Counted from the first letter of the stretch, positions 1 through 6,544 are shown. The stretch is 8,970 bases of DNA from JBEKCP01 sp050014815 (GCA_050014815.1 JBEKCP010000213.1:1-8970), one strand, 5' to 3'. Numbers and translations are program-made. Notes: generated by a model from the letters alone, not told the origin.

Positions 1-1779
1 GCGACGGCGGAAGTGGGTGCCGCGGAGTTGCGATGGAAGTTCAAGGATGCGTCGCTGGACAAGGCCCAGGGGGAAAAACTGACCTTGCGGTTCGCCTGCG
101 AGAGTCCGTCGCTGGAGCTTCTTTCGGAGTGGTGGGCCCGGCCGGGCCGCGGGCCGGTCCATCACGCAATGCGGATCACCAATCGATCCGACAAGCCGGT
201 GACGCTGCCACTACAAGTGTCGCTGCAAGCGGACCTGACCGCTCCCGCGGGCGGCACGCTGACGATGTGGACGTTTCACTCCGACGGTGGCACGCCGGAC
301 AGGACGGGCGTCTATCGCAATCCGGTGAAACCGCCCTTCCGCCGCGAAATCCGCACCAATCCCAATGGCGAGTTTATTCCCTGCGCCGTGTTCGATGCGG
401 GCGAAAAGCACGGCGTGTACGCCGGCATCGAGTGGAGCTATTGCCGGATCGCAGCCGTGGCGGACGAGAGCGACAAGCCGGGCGCCGTGCGGGTTCGGGC
501 CGGGGAGTTCGAAGGGCTGAAGACGACGCTCGGCCCCGGTGAGACCTTCGAGCCGCCTCCCGCTTTCCTGGGCGCCTACCGGGGCGACGTGGAGGACGCG
601 GGCAACAGCCTCCGCCGGTGGCTCTGGAACTATAACATGCCCGAAGTGATCCGCCGCGACAGCGGTTATCCCAAGGTGCAGTGGAATGCCTTTGGCCCCG
701 CCGGTGACAAGCCGGGAAGCTGGAAAAGCGTCGAGCGGAAGTACTATCCGCTGGTGGACGACATGAAGTTCTTGGGATTCGAGGAGGTGATGCTCGACGT
801 GGGCTGGTGGAAGGGCGGCACGAAGGCGCCGGAACCCGAGGCCGACCCGGTGAACTGGGCGTCGGGCATGGCCAAGGCGGCCGATTACGCCCACCGGGCC
901 GGGATCCGGTTCGGCCTCTATTGGAACAAGGGCGAGGCGATGGCCAGCGAGGAGGGCCGCAACCGCCGCATGGCACACGTCAAGCGGCTCTACAACGAAT
1001 ACAAAGCCGACATGTGGCGGTCCGACGGCACCGGCGGCCCGGTGGTCGGCGCCAGCTACGCGGAGGTCCGAGGCTTCTACGCCATGCTCGATCAGCTCGG
1101 CCGCGAAATTCCCAACTTCCAATGGGAGAACTGCAATGGCGGCGGGCGAATCAAGGACTACGGCGCGATGAAGCGGAGTGTGAAGATCTTCATCACCGAC
1201 ACCTACGCGGAGCACCATATCCGGCAGGCATTCTACGACGGCTCGTACGCCCTGCCTGCCGCGCAGTTGGAGGGATGCGTGGGCAGCACGAACGGCCGGT
1301 TCCGCCCGCAGGGCCCCACCGGCATGCGGTTCGCCTTCCGCTCGACCTCGCTGGGCGCGCCCGAGTGGTTCATCGACGCGCCCAATGGCGGCAACGGCAG
1401 CGCCCCGTGGACCGACGAAGAGAAGGCCGCGGTCAAAGCCGCCGTGGCCACTTACAAGACCAGGATCCGCCCCCTGGTGCGAAGCGCCAATCTTTACCAC
1501 ATCTTGCCGCGGCCCAACGGCAAGGATTGGGACGGCATCCAGTACTATGACCCGGCCGCCGGGAAAGGTCTGGTTTACCTGTTCAAACCGAGTGCCGTAC
1601 CCGACACGATCACCCTCAAACTCCGCGGCGTCGAATCTGGACGCCGATACCGCGTGACCTTTGAAGACGGTTCCAACCCCGCGGCGGAGAAAACCGGGGA
1701 CGAACTGGCAAACGGCATCGCGGTGACGCTCAAGGGCGCGCCGGTCTCGGAACTGATGTGGGTCGATCCGGCGCCATGA
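1..1779 (+). CDS. Alpha-galactosidase-like glycoside hydrolase (GH36/melibiase type), 5' partial
   Basis: The reading frame is open at base 1, so the true start is upstream. A GTG at 13 is the first possible start inside the window but is unlikely to be the real one; residues below count from it. Three parts are visible. Residues 1-200 form a beta-rich N-terminal domain. Residues about 215-480 form a TIM-barrel-like catalytic domain containing MLDVGWW (260-266). Residues about 500-588 form a C-terminal beta domain of the type seen in GH36. The sequence WENCNGGGR (371-379), followed by ITDTY (394-398), matches the GH36 pattern of a Cys-Gly-Gly loop before the acid/base Asp, which would be D396. 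D338 in WRSDG is the best nucleophile candidate, in the position of the usual KWD Asp. The family hydrolyses alpha-galactosides, though relatives act on other alpha-glycosides, so the substrate is uncertain. Cell location cannot be judged because the N-terminus is missing. The gene converges with the minus-strand gene ending at 1861. Confidence 0.8.
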   Translation, partial: ATAEVGAAELRWKFKDASLDKAQGEKLTLRFACESPSLELLSEWWARPGRGPVHHAMRITNRSDKPVTLPLQVSLQADLTAPAGGTLTMWTFHSDGGTPDRTGVYRNPVKPPFRREIRTNPNGEFIPCAVFDAGEKHGVYAGIEWSYCRIAAVADESDKPGAVRVRAGEFEGLKTTLGPGETFEPPPAFLGAYRGDVEDAGNSLRRWLWNYNMPEVIRRDSGYPKVQWNAFGPAGDKPGSWKSVERKYYPLVDDMKFLGFEEVMLDVGWWKGGTKAPEPEADPVNWASGMAKAADYAHRAGIRFGLYWNKGEAMASEEGRNRRMAHVKRLYNEYKADMWRSDGTGGPVVGASYAEVRGFYAMLDQLGREIPNFQWENCNGGGRIKDYGAMKRSVKIFITDTYAEHHIRQAFYDGSYALPAAQLEGCVGSTNGRFRPQGPTGMRFAFRSTSLGAPEWFIDAPNGGNGSAPWTDEEKAAVKAAVATYKTRIRPLVRSANLYHILPRPNGKDWDGIQYYDPAAGKGLVYLFKPSAVPDTITLKLRGVESGRRYRVTFEDGSNPAAEKTGDELANGIAVTLKGAPVSELMWVDPAP

Positions 1780-1860
1780 ACTCGGATCGTGCCGGGTAAG
1801 CACGGCCGCGGCCGCTTCCGTCTTTCCACGTTTCCGATGTTAGCCGGACGGGGAGGGGAG

Positions 1861-3075
1861 CTATTGTCGTCGGTCGCCAGCCAGGCGTCCGCGGGCCTCT
1901 TCGGCCCAGGGGCTGTCGGGGGCCATGGCGAGGAAGGTTCGCCAGTGCGTTTGGGCCTGACCAGCGCGGCCCATCTCGTCGAGCGTGCGGGCGAGATGGT
2001 AATGAACGTCGGCGTAGCCGCCGTGGTAGCCCAGCGCGCCCTCGAAGGCCGCCACGGCCAACTCCCGCTGACCTGTCTCGGCCAGTACGCAGCCGAGGTT
2101 CGCGCGGGCCTCGACGTAGTCCTCGTCCAGTTCGATGGCCATGTAGTAGCGTTCGCGGGCCGCGGCGAGATCGCCAAGCCGGTAGAGCAGCTCGGCGAGT
2201 TGGAAACAGGTTTCCGGGTCGGGCCCGGCGGCGGCCATGGCCGCGCGGTACATCTCGGCCGCGTCGGCCAACTGGCCGGATTCTTCCAACTCGGCCGCCA
2301 TGCGGCGGAGGTCGTCGGCGGGGAGGGGGCGCCCGGAGGTTTCGGTCCCCTCTCCCAATCGTGCCGGAACGGCACGCGGGAGAGGGGAGATGGGTTTGGG
2401 GCCCAGTTCCCACGACTCGAAGTCGAATCGCAACTGGCCGCCCGGCTCGATCAGCCCGTCACCCTGGCGAAGCAATATCTCCTTGCCGTGGATGATGACC
2501 GACAATTGGGCCAGGGGCCGCCCGACGCCGGGCACCAACCGCGCCAGCACTGCCAGCTTCTTCTCGATCTGCTGGGGCGAGACCCCAGCCGCGAGCAACG
2601 CCGCCAGCCGCCGCGCCGTGGCCACCTCGTGGAAATCGAAATAGGGCAGCCGCCGCACCTGGCGGGCAGGCACGATCAGTCCCCGCCCGTGCCATCGCCG
2701 GATCACCGCCAGGGGAACGTGGAGGAGTTCGGCCAGCATGGCGGGCGTGTAGAGGCGGTCGAGATCGGGCTCGGACGGCCCCTGTCCCAACCGCTGCCAC
2801 AACTGGGTCTCGGTCAGGACCTCCAGCGTCCCCTGCTCGACCGCCTTCTGGAGCGACTCGTCGAACCAGTCTTCCAGCGCGTCGGGCTCGGGCAGGGGCA
2901 GGTCTTGTTCGCCCAGGACGACCAGATGGGTTGTCGCATCGGGCTGATCGAGGACCACGGCGCCGTGGCTTCGGAGGAACTGCGCCGCTTCCCGCCGCGG
3001 CATGCTCGCCAGGCGGCCGACCACCGCCACGCGCTTGCCGTCGAGCAGCCCTGGCGTCTGACGCGGTTCGGACAT
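1861..3075 (-). CDS. BRCT / MerR-like HTH / TPR fusion protein
   Basis: This 404-residue protein has no signal peptide and is presumably cytoplasmic. Residues about 10-97 look like a BRCT domain: GKRVAVVGRL at 13-22, HGAVV at 37-41, TTHLVV at 48-53, and a helical end with W95-type packing. Residues about 107-175 look like a MerR-family winged HTH: LYTPAMLAELLHV, then IRRWHGRGL (125-133), a PYFDF wing (144-148), then a helix ending in GVSPQQIEKKL. Residues 188-220 are beta-rich. Residues about 253-400 form three to four TPR units, for example AAEMYRAAM and ANLGCVLAETGQ. A palindromic repeat contributes residues 230-244 in the linker before the TPRs. The gene lies 34 bases downstream of the YTV-repeat gene on the same strand, so co-transcription is likely. 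No Shine-Dalgarno is visible before the ATG. The individual domains suggest DNA or phosphoprotein binding plus protein-protein contacts. I know of no established function for the combination and assign none. Confidence 0.85.
   Translation of the reverse strand: MSEPRQTPGLLDGKRVAVVGRLASMPRREAAQFLRSHGAVVLDQPDATTHLVVLGEQDLPLPEPDALEDWFDESLQKAVEQGTLEVLTETQLWQRLGQGPSEPDLDRLYTPAMLAELLHVPLAVIRRWHGRGLIVPARQVRRLPYFDFHEVATARRLAALLAAGVSPQQIEKKLAVLARLVPGVGRPLAQLSVIIHGKEILLRQGDGLIEPGGQLRFDFESWELGPKPISPLPRAVPARLGEGTETSGRPLPADDLRRMAAELEESGQLADAAEMYRAAMAAAGPDPETCFQLAELLYRLGDLAAARERYYMAIELDEDYVEARANLGCVLAETGQRELAVAAFEGALGYHGGYADVHYHLARTLDEMGRAGQAQTHWRTFLAMAPDSPWAEEARGRLAGDRRQ
2346..2388. repeat. Palindromic repeat element inside the BRCT/MerR/TPR gene
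   Basis: The outer arms TCCCCTCTCCC (2346-2356) and GGGAGAGGGGA (2378-2388) are perfect complements. The inner arms CGTGCCG (2360-2366) and CGGCACG (2370-2376) are also perfect, around a GAA loop. The element spans 43 bases and reads through in the minus-strand frame as residues 230-244, a Pro/Arg/Gly-rich stretch (SPLPRAVPARLGEGT) between the HTH/beta part and the TPRs. That sequence is typical of translated GC-rich palindromes and unlike the flanking domains. I infer a dispersed repeat captured in frame at a tolerant linker, comparable to Rickettsia palindromic elements. Confidence 0.75.
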
Positions 3076-3109
3076 CGATAGTGCCGTTTCAACTCAACGA
3101 ATACCGGAA

Positions 3110-4558
3110 TTAGGTGGTGGGCTCGGCGGGCCGAACCGGGACCATGGGCTTTTCCGGCGCGGCGGGCGTGGGCTCCGGGGCGGGGGGGGCCGCCGGCTTC
3201 GCGGCCGGGTGCGGCTCGGGAGCAGGGGGCGGCGACCGCGTCTCCCGCGATTCCGGCGGCAACGCCGGCGGCACATTGGCCCCGTCCGCTCCGCCGCCGG
3301 ACGCGGCGGCGCCCGGCTTCGGCGCCGGCGCCTTGGTCGGGGTCGAGGGCGCGACCACCGTCGCCGCGGCGCACGGGACCGCACATTCGCTCGGGCCCTC
3401 GCAACACTCCCCGATCGGCTCGCGGTAACACACGACCCGCGGAACGGTACACGTATAGGTCACGGGGATCCGCTTCTCGATGCAGCGCGGCACGCGGACC
3501 GTCTCCTGGTAGGCCATCATCCGGCACGTCTGGTACGGCACCTGCTCGACCCGCTCTTCGTAGGTCATCCGGCAGGTCTGGACCTGGATCTTCTCGACCC
3601 GCTCTTCCGCCACCATCCGGCAGACCTGGACCGGCTCCTTCTTTTCGACTCGCTCGACGACCGGCCGGCAGACGGTGTACGGCACTTTGCGGACGCACTG
3701 CTCCTGGACGATGCGGCACACCTGGTAGGGCACCTTGCGGCAGACCTCTTCCGTCTGGTAGCGGCACACCTGCACCGGGACCTGTTGGGCGACCGCTTGC
3801 GGGACATAGCACACCTGCTGGGTTTGTTCGGCGACGACGTTGGGCTGCCAGACGCGGGCCACCTCGTACCGCCCGCGATTGCCCTGCGTCCAGTACAGGC
3901 CCGCTCGCCGATAGACGGTCATTCCCGTGGCCGGGTCGACCACGGTGCTGGCCGGCTGCCAGGCGAGCCAGGTGTTGAACAGTGCCGGCTTGAAGGTGAC
4001 CTGTTCGGCGAAGCAGCCGTGATCGACCAATTGCGTCTGCTGCGTGACGACCGGTTGCATGACCGTGTGATACTCGGTGCGGTAGCACGTCTCGACGACC
4101 GGGCGCTGGACCAGGTATCGCTCCTCCCTCTCGGCGGTCTCGACGACCGGCCGGTTGACGATATAGCGATCCTCCCGCTCGGCCGTCTCCTGGAGGTAGC
4201 GGACGACGTTATAGCTCGCATCGCGCCACTGGGTCTCGTAGACGGGCCGCAACACGGTGTAGCGGTTTTCTCGCACGGCGGTTTCCAGCACGGGCCGGGC
4301 GACCGTATAGCGGTGCTCGCGGCACTGGGTCTCGACGACCGGCCGGTGCCGGGTCTCCTGCCGCTCTTCATAAGCCGTTTCGTACTCGATCCGGTAGGCG
4401 GTAACCTGCTGCTGTTGGTAGATCGTGTGGAACACCAGCCGGTATTCGCGCCCCTGGCACGGCAGGCAGGCGTCGGGGGAGTACACGCACTGGGCCGACG
4501 CGACGGCCGCGCCAAGCATCCCGATCGAAGACCACAGCATCACGCGAGTAGCGATCAT
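3110..4558 (-). CDS. Secreted YTV-type tandem-repeat protein with proline-rich tail
   Basis: This 482-residue protein starts with a Sec signal peptide: a short basic N-end, a hydrophobic core from about residue 6 to 20, and likely cleavage after ASA (residue 22). There is no lipobox, since SAQC lacks the small residue at -1. Residues 51-170 hold seven and a half units of exactly 16 residues with consensus RYTVxRPVxETxxRE. Residues about 176-245 form a non-repeat middle segment. Residues 260-355 hold six further 16-residue units, PYQVCRMVxEExVxK in type, with a Cys at the same place in each. A Cys-rich stretch (about 376-396, with CC at 385-386) is followed by an Ala/Pro-rich low-complexity tail (397-482). 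The repeats match what I know as the planctomycete YTV repeat (Pfam YTV), whose function is unknown. The location suggests a cell-wall, periplasmic or surface structural protein. The ATG at 4558 is supported by an AAGGTG ribosome site. The gene is first in a likely two-gene unit. Confidence 0.85.
   Translation of the reverse strand: MIATRVMLWSSIGMLGAAVASAQCVYSPDACLPCQGREYRLVFHTIYQQQQVTAYRIEYETAYEERQETRHRPVVETQCREHRYTVARPVLETAVRENRYTVLRPVYETQWRDASYNVVRYLQETAEREDRYIVNRPVVETAEREERYLVQRPVVETCYRTEYHTVMQPVVTQQTQLVDHGCFAEQVTFKPALFNTWLAWQPASTVVDPATGMTVYRRAGLYWTQGNRGRYEVARVWQPNVVAEQTQQVCYVPQAVAQQVPVQVCRYQTEEVCRKVPYQVCRIVQEQCVRKVPYTVCRPVVERVEKKEPVQVCRMVAEERVEKIQVQTCRMTYEERVEQVPYQTCRMMAYQETVRVPRCIEKRIPVTYTCTVPRVVCYREPIGECCEGPSECAVPCAAATVVAPSTPTKAPAPKPGAAASGGGADGANVPPALPPESRETRSPPPAPEPHPAAKPAAPPAPEPTPAAPEKPMVPVRPAEPTT
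3494..3781 (-). repeat. Tandem 48-base coding repeats, second array (Cys-bearing units)
   Basis: Residues 260-355 of the secreted protein divide into six units of exactly 16 residues. Cysteines fall at 265, 281, 297, 313, 329 and 345. Aligning Tyr and Val with the first array (PYTVCRPVVE against RYTVARPVLE) shows that both arrays belong to one repeat family. In this array position 5 is Cys and position 1 is usually Pro. Weaker repeat-like sequence with VP and Cys continues to about residue 378. Confidence 0.85.
4049..4408 (-). repeat. Tandem 48-base coding repeats, first array (YTV units)
   Basis: Residues 51-170 of the secreted protein divide into seven full units and a partial one, each exactly 16 residues (48 bases), at 51, 67, 83, 99, 115, 131, 147 and 163. 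The conserved positions are Tyr2, Val4, Arg6, Pro7, Val8, Glu10, Thr11 and an acidic or Arg pair near 14-15. Part of the similarity is kept at DNA level: on the plus strand GTCTCGACGACCGG occurs three times in or near this block. Confidence 0.85.
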
Positions 4559-4565
4559 GGTACGT

Positions 4566-4571
4566 CACCTT
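4566..4571 (-). promoter_or_regulatory. Ribosome binding site of the YTV-repeat protein
   Basis: The minus strand reads AAGGTG seven bases before the ATG at 4558. This is close to the Shine-Dalgarno consensus and supports the start that exposes the signal peptide. Confidence 0.6.
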
Positions 4572-4723
4572 GGTTCAAGAGCCTGGCGGCGCGCGGCACA
4601 ACGCGCGCAGCGCATCGCGGAGCCACTGCCGAAGGGGACAGAGACTCCTCTTAATGAATTTGCCAGATAGAACGCCAATCTGCAACCGGGTTGATCATGT
4701 CGGTCGATCATTTTGGTTTGTTA

Positions 4724-4729
4724 ATTATA
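4724..4729 (-). promoter_or_regulatory. Possible -10 box for the minus-strand genes
   Basis: The minus strand reads TATAAT here, in the AT-rich part of the divergent region, about 165 bases before the ATG of the repeat-protein gene. No recognisable -35 box lies 16-18 bases upstream and there is no extended -10, so this may be chance. Confidence 0.2.
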
Positions 4730-4862
4730 TGCTGCCAACAGCTTAGCGCATTCCCGGATTTTTTTCAGTTCGGCGGGCCTCCTGCCGACCGCTGCGGGAG
4801 GGGCCGCCGCGCAACATTGTACCGGCCATCGGGTTGCGAAAGAATCTTGCCCAATCGTTATA

Positions 4863-4908
4863 AACGGACCGGCCGTATCATGTAGCGGCTACATAACGGA
4901 CCGGCCGT
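4863..4908. promoter_or_regulatory. Paired direct repeat flanking a palindrome; candidate operator
   Basis: The 14-mer AACGGACCGGCCGT occurs exactly twice, at 4863-4876 and 4895-4908, with starts 32 bases apart (about three helical turns). Between them, 4880-4894 is a perfect inverted repeat ATGTAG-CGG-CTACAT that abuts the second copy. The 14-mer itself is nearly palindromic (ACGG-CCGG-CCGT). The second copy ends three bases before the TTGACA of the promoter candidate. The layout resembles a binding site for a dimeric or cooperative regulator. No regulator gene for it can be identified in the window. Confidence 0.45.
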
Positions 4909-4911
4909 GCG

Positions 4912-4940
4912 TTGACACGGCCCGCCGTTGCTGCTAGGCT
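4912..4940 (+). promoter_or_regulatory. Sigma70-like promoter candidate for the oxidoreductase gene
   Basis: A perfect TTGACA (4912-4917) is followed by a 17-base spacer and TAGGCT (4935-4940), which keeps T1, A2 and T6 of the -10 consensus. Transcription would begin near 4947, giving a leader of about 134 bases that contains the hairpin at 4956-5022. A competing candidate lies upstream: TTGCGA (4834-4839), a 19-base spacer and TATAAA (4859-4864). If that one is used, the direct repeats would lie across and downstream of the start site. Confidence 0.4.
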
Positions 4941-4955
4941 TCGTTGCAACAGTCC

Positions 4956-5022
4956 ACACTAGCCCGAAGCGCAAGCGAGGGATCCGCGTCTTGCGTCCCT
5001 CGCTTGCGCTTCGGGCTGGTGT
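4956..5022. repeat. Dispersed planctomycete-type palindrome (long hairpin)
   Basis: The 27-base arms at 4956-4982 and 4996-5022 are complementary apart from one mismatch, around a 13-base loop. The core AGCCCGAAGCGCAAGCGA and its complement belong to a repeat I recognise from many planctomycete genomes. A degenerate third arm-like sequence (CCGCTTGCG-ATTCG) follows at 5032-5052. The element lies in the predicted leader of the oxidoreductase gene. It is also open in that gene's frame, which would produce a false N-terminal extension from a start at 4928. Confidence 0.8.
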
Positions 5023-5068
5023 ATCCGTCTTCCGCTTGCGATTCGCGCCTAGCATAGTGTTTTCAATT

Positions 5069-5074
5069 GGAGAG
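5069..5074 (+). promoter_or_regulatory. Ribosome binding site of the Gfo/Idh/MocA gene
   Basis: GGAGAG lies six bases before the ATG at 5081. It decides the start in favour of 5081 over the longer in-frame ATG-less or upstream options, which would translate the palindrome. Confidence 0.7.
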
Positions 5075-5080
5075 AACCTC

Positions 5081-6385
5081 ATGACGACGAGACATCCCGG
5101 CGGCGTATCCCGTCGCGAGTTTCTGAAGACTTCGGCGGCCGGCGGCGCGGCGGCGGCCGCGCTGGCGATCGCCCGCGGCGCCCATGCGGCCGGCAACGAA
5201 CAGATCAAGATCGGCATGATCGGCTGCGGCGGCAGGTCGAGCGGGGCCGCCGCCGAGAGTCTCAAGGCCGGCCCCTTTGTCAAGTTGGCGGCCATGTGCG
5301 ACCTCTTTCCCGACCGGGTCGAGAGCAAGTACAGGTTCCTCAAGGGCAAGTTCCCCGGCCAGGTCGTGGCGGACCGGGAGCACTGCTTCGCCGGCTTCGA
5401 CGGGTACAAGCGGGTGATCGAGTCGTCGGACGTCGTGCTGATCGCCTGCGCGTCGAAGTTCCACCCGATGTACGCCGAGGCGGCCGTCAAGGCCGGCAGG
5501 CACGTCTTCGTCGAGAAGCCGCACGGGATCGATCCGGTCGGGTGCCGCCGGATGCAAGCGGCCGCCGACTTGGCCAAGCAGAAGGGGCTCAGCCTGGTCT
5601 CGGGCCTCCAGAGCCGCTTCGACAACAAGTACCGCGAGTGCGTCGAGCGGATCCATGACGGCGCCATCGGCCAGGTCGTGGCCATCCAGGCGATGTTCCT
5701 CCGCGGACCCTACGTGGTCGTCCCCCGCAACCCCAAGTACAACGAGACCCAATACCAGTTCAGCAACTGGTACCATTTCTCGTGGCTCTCCGGCGACGAC
5801 GTGGTCCAATCGCTGGTACACAATATGGACCGCGTCTCCTGGATCCTCAGGGAGGAGATGCCCGCGACGTGCTTCGGGCTGGGCGGCCGGTCGTCGTCTT
5901 TCGGCGAGCAGTACGGCGACATGTTCGACCACCACACGGCGGTCTACGAATACGCCAGCGGCGCGAGGGTCTACGCGCTGTGCCGCACGGAAAACGGCTG
6001 CTATAACAACGCAACCGACGTCGTCATGGGCGCCAAGGGCACCTGCCACCTGGGCCCGGGCCGGATCGCGGGTGAGAATCCGTGGCAGTTCAAGGGCCCC
6101 CACAACAACCCGTACGACGACGAGCAGAAGGCCCTGATCGAATCGGTCCGCGACGGAAAACCCATCAACAGCGGCTACCACATGGCCAACAGCACGCTGG
6201 CGACCGTGCTGGGGCAGTTGGCCTGCTACACCGGCCGGCAGTTGGCGTGGGAGGACGTGGCGAAGTCGCCGTTCCAGTTCGGACCGGCGCCGGACGAGTC
6301 GAGTTTCGACACGCCCCCGCCGAAGACGCCCGACGCCGCGGGCGAGTACCCCCTGCCCAAGCCGGGCATGACGAAGATCCTCTAG
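5081..6385 (+). CDS. Tat-exported Gfo/Idh/MocA family oxidoreductase
   Basis: This 434-residue protein starts at the ATG preceded by GGAGAG. It opens with a twin-arginine signal (SRREFLK at 10-16, then an Ala-rich hydrophobic stretch to about residue 37), so it is probably exported folded with its nucleotide cofactor bound. The Rossmann fold begins at KIGMIGCGGR (43-52), and EKP (145-147) is the family's hallmark Lys motif. HNMD (247-250) supplies the conserved His/Asp region, and C-terminal alpha/beta oxidoreductase sequence runs to about residue 390. The family carries out NAD(P)-dependent oxidation, reduction or epimerisation, mostly of sugars, cyclitols and their derivatives. The substrate here cannot be read from sequence. 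Planctomycetes carry many Tat-signal paralogues. Residues about 402-430 are Pro-rich. The gene probably has its own promoter in the upstream gap and is separated from the ligase gene by a repeat element. Confidence 0.9.
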   Translation: MTTRHPGGVSRREFLKTSAAGGAAAAALAIARGAHAAGNEQIKIGMIGCGGRSSGAAAESLKAGPFVKLAAMCDLFPDRVESKYRFLKGKFPGQVVADREHCFAGFDGYKRVIESSDVVLIACASKFHPMYAEAAVKAGRHVFVEKPHGIDPVGCRRMQAAADLAKQKGLSLVSGLQSRFDNKYRECVERIHDGAIGQVVAIQAMFLRGPYVVVPRNPKYNETQYQFSNWYHFSWLSGDDVVQSLVHNMDRVSWILREEMPATCFGLGGRSSSFGEQYGDMFDHHTAVYEYASGARVYALCRTENGCYNNATDVVMGAKGTCHLGPGRIAGENPWQFKGPHNNPYDDEQKALIESVRDGKPINSGYHMANSTLATVLGQLACYTGRQLAWEDVAKSPFQFGPAPDESSFDTPPPKTPDAAGEYPLPKPGMTKIL

Positions 6386-6402
6386 GGATCTAACTGGGAA
6401 GA

Positions 6403-6544
6403 TCCAAATCCGAAGCACGAAATCCGAAATCCGAAACAAATTCAAATCACCGAAGATCCCAATGACAGAAACGGCGGCGTTTGGAACATTCGGGATTTGT
6501 ATTTTGGATTTGTTTCGGGTTTCGATATTCGGATTTCGGATTTC
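6403..6544. repeat. AT-rich inverted-repeat element between two genes
   Basis: A perfect 17-base inverted repeat pairs GAAATCCGAAATCCGAA (6419-6435) with its complement at 6528-6544. A second 11-base pairing links CCGAAACAAAT (6431-6441) with 6508-6518; it overlaps the first by five bases on the left, so the two alternate or share a shifted stem. The AATCCGAA motif is also repeated directly within the left arm and at about 6407-6414. The composition is clearly AT-richer than the flanking genes. I recognise this AAATCCGAAATCCG type of element from intergenic regions of planctomycetes. As RNA it could form a long hairpin and may act as a terminator or attenuator, but there is no U-tract. Confidence 0.7.

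Larger units (their letters stand above)
4559..5080. other. Divergent intergenic region with regulatory-looking structure
   Basis: No credible gene lies in these 522 bases. The short open frames here have no recognisable protein features. The left part (4559-4680) is the probable leader of the minus-strand repeat-protein gene. Bases about 4690-4770 are notably AT-richer than the surroundings and include a seven-T run at 4759-4765 and a minus-strand TATAAT. Bases 4859-4940 hold two direct repeats, a palindrome and a plus-strand promoter candidate. Bases 4956-5022 form a long hairpin, and 5069-5074 is the ribosome site of the oxidoreductase gene. Confidence 0.75.

Noticed and set aside
1803..1814. 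CGGCCGCGGCCG palindrome between the convergent genes, as a bidirectional terminator
   Set aside because: It is a perfect palindrome but has no loop and no T-tract on either side. In this GC-rich setting it may be chance.
1789..3081. 430-codon open frame on the plus strand opposite the BRCT/MerR/TPR gene
   Set aside because: It is Gly/Arg/His-rich with no domain logic, and lies antisense to a gene with clear domains. High GC leaves such frames open by chance.
3209..4654. 481-codon open frame on the plus strand opposite the YTV-repeat gene
   Set aside because: Its Asp/His/Leu-rich repeats are the mirror of the 48-base coding repeats on the minus strand. It has no signal peptide or ribosome site, and the minus-strand frame has both.
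4759..4787. Hairpin (CGGCGGG-CCT-CCTGCCG) next to a seven-T run, as a terminator
   Set aside because: The T run precedes the stem on the plus strand, and on the minus strand the stem is followed by A rather than T. Neither orientation gives a stem followed by a U-tract.
4691..4885. 64-codon open frame in the divergent region
   Set aside because: It has no ribosome site and no protein-like features, and it runs into the direct repeats.
4928..5080. N-terminal extension of the oxidoreductase from an earlier start
   Set aside because: It would translate the palindrome, hide the twin-arginine signal, and overlap the predicted -10 box. GGAGAG and the Tat motif fix the start at 5081.
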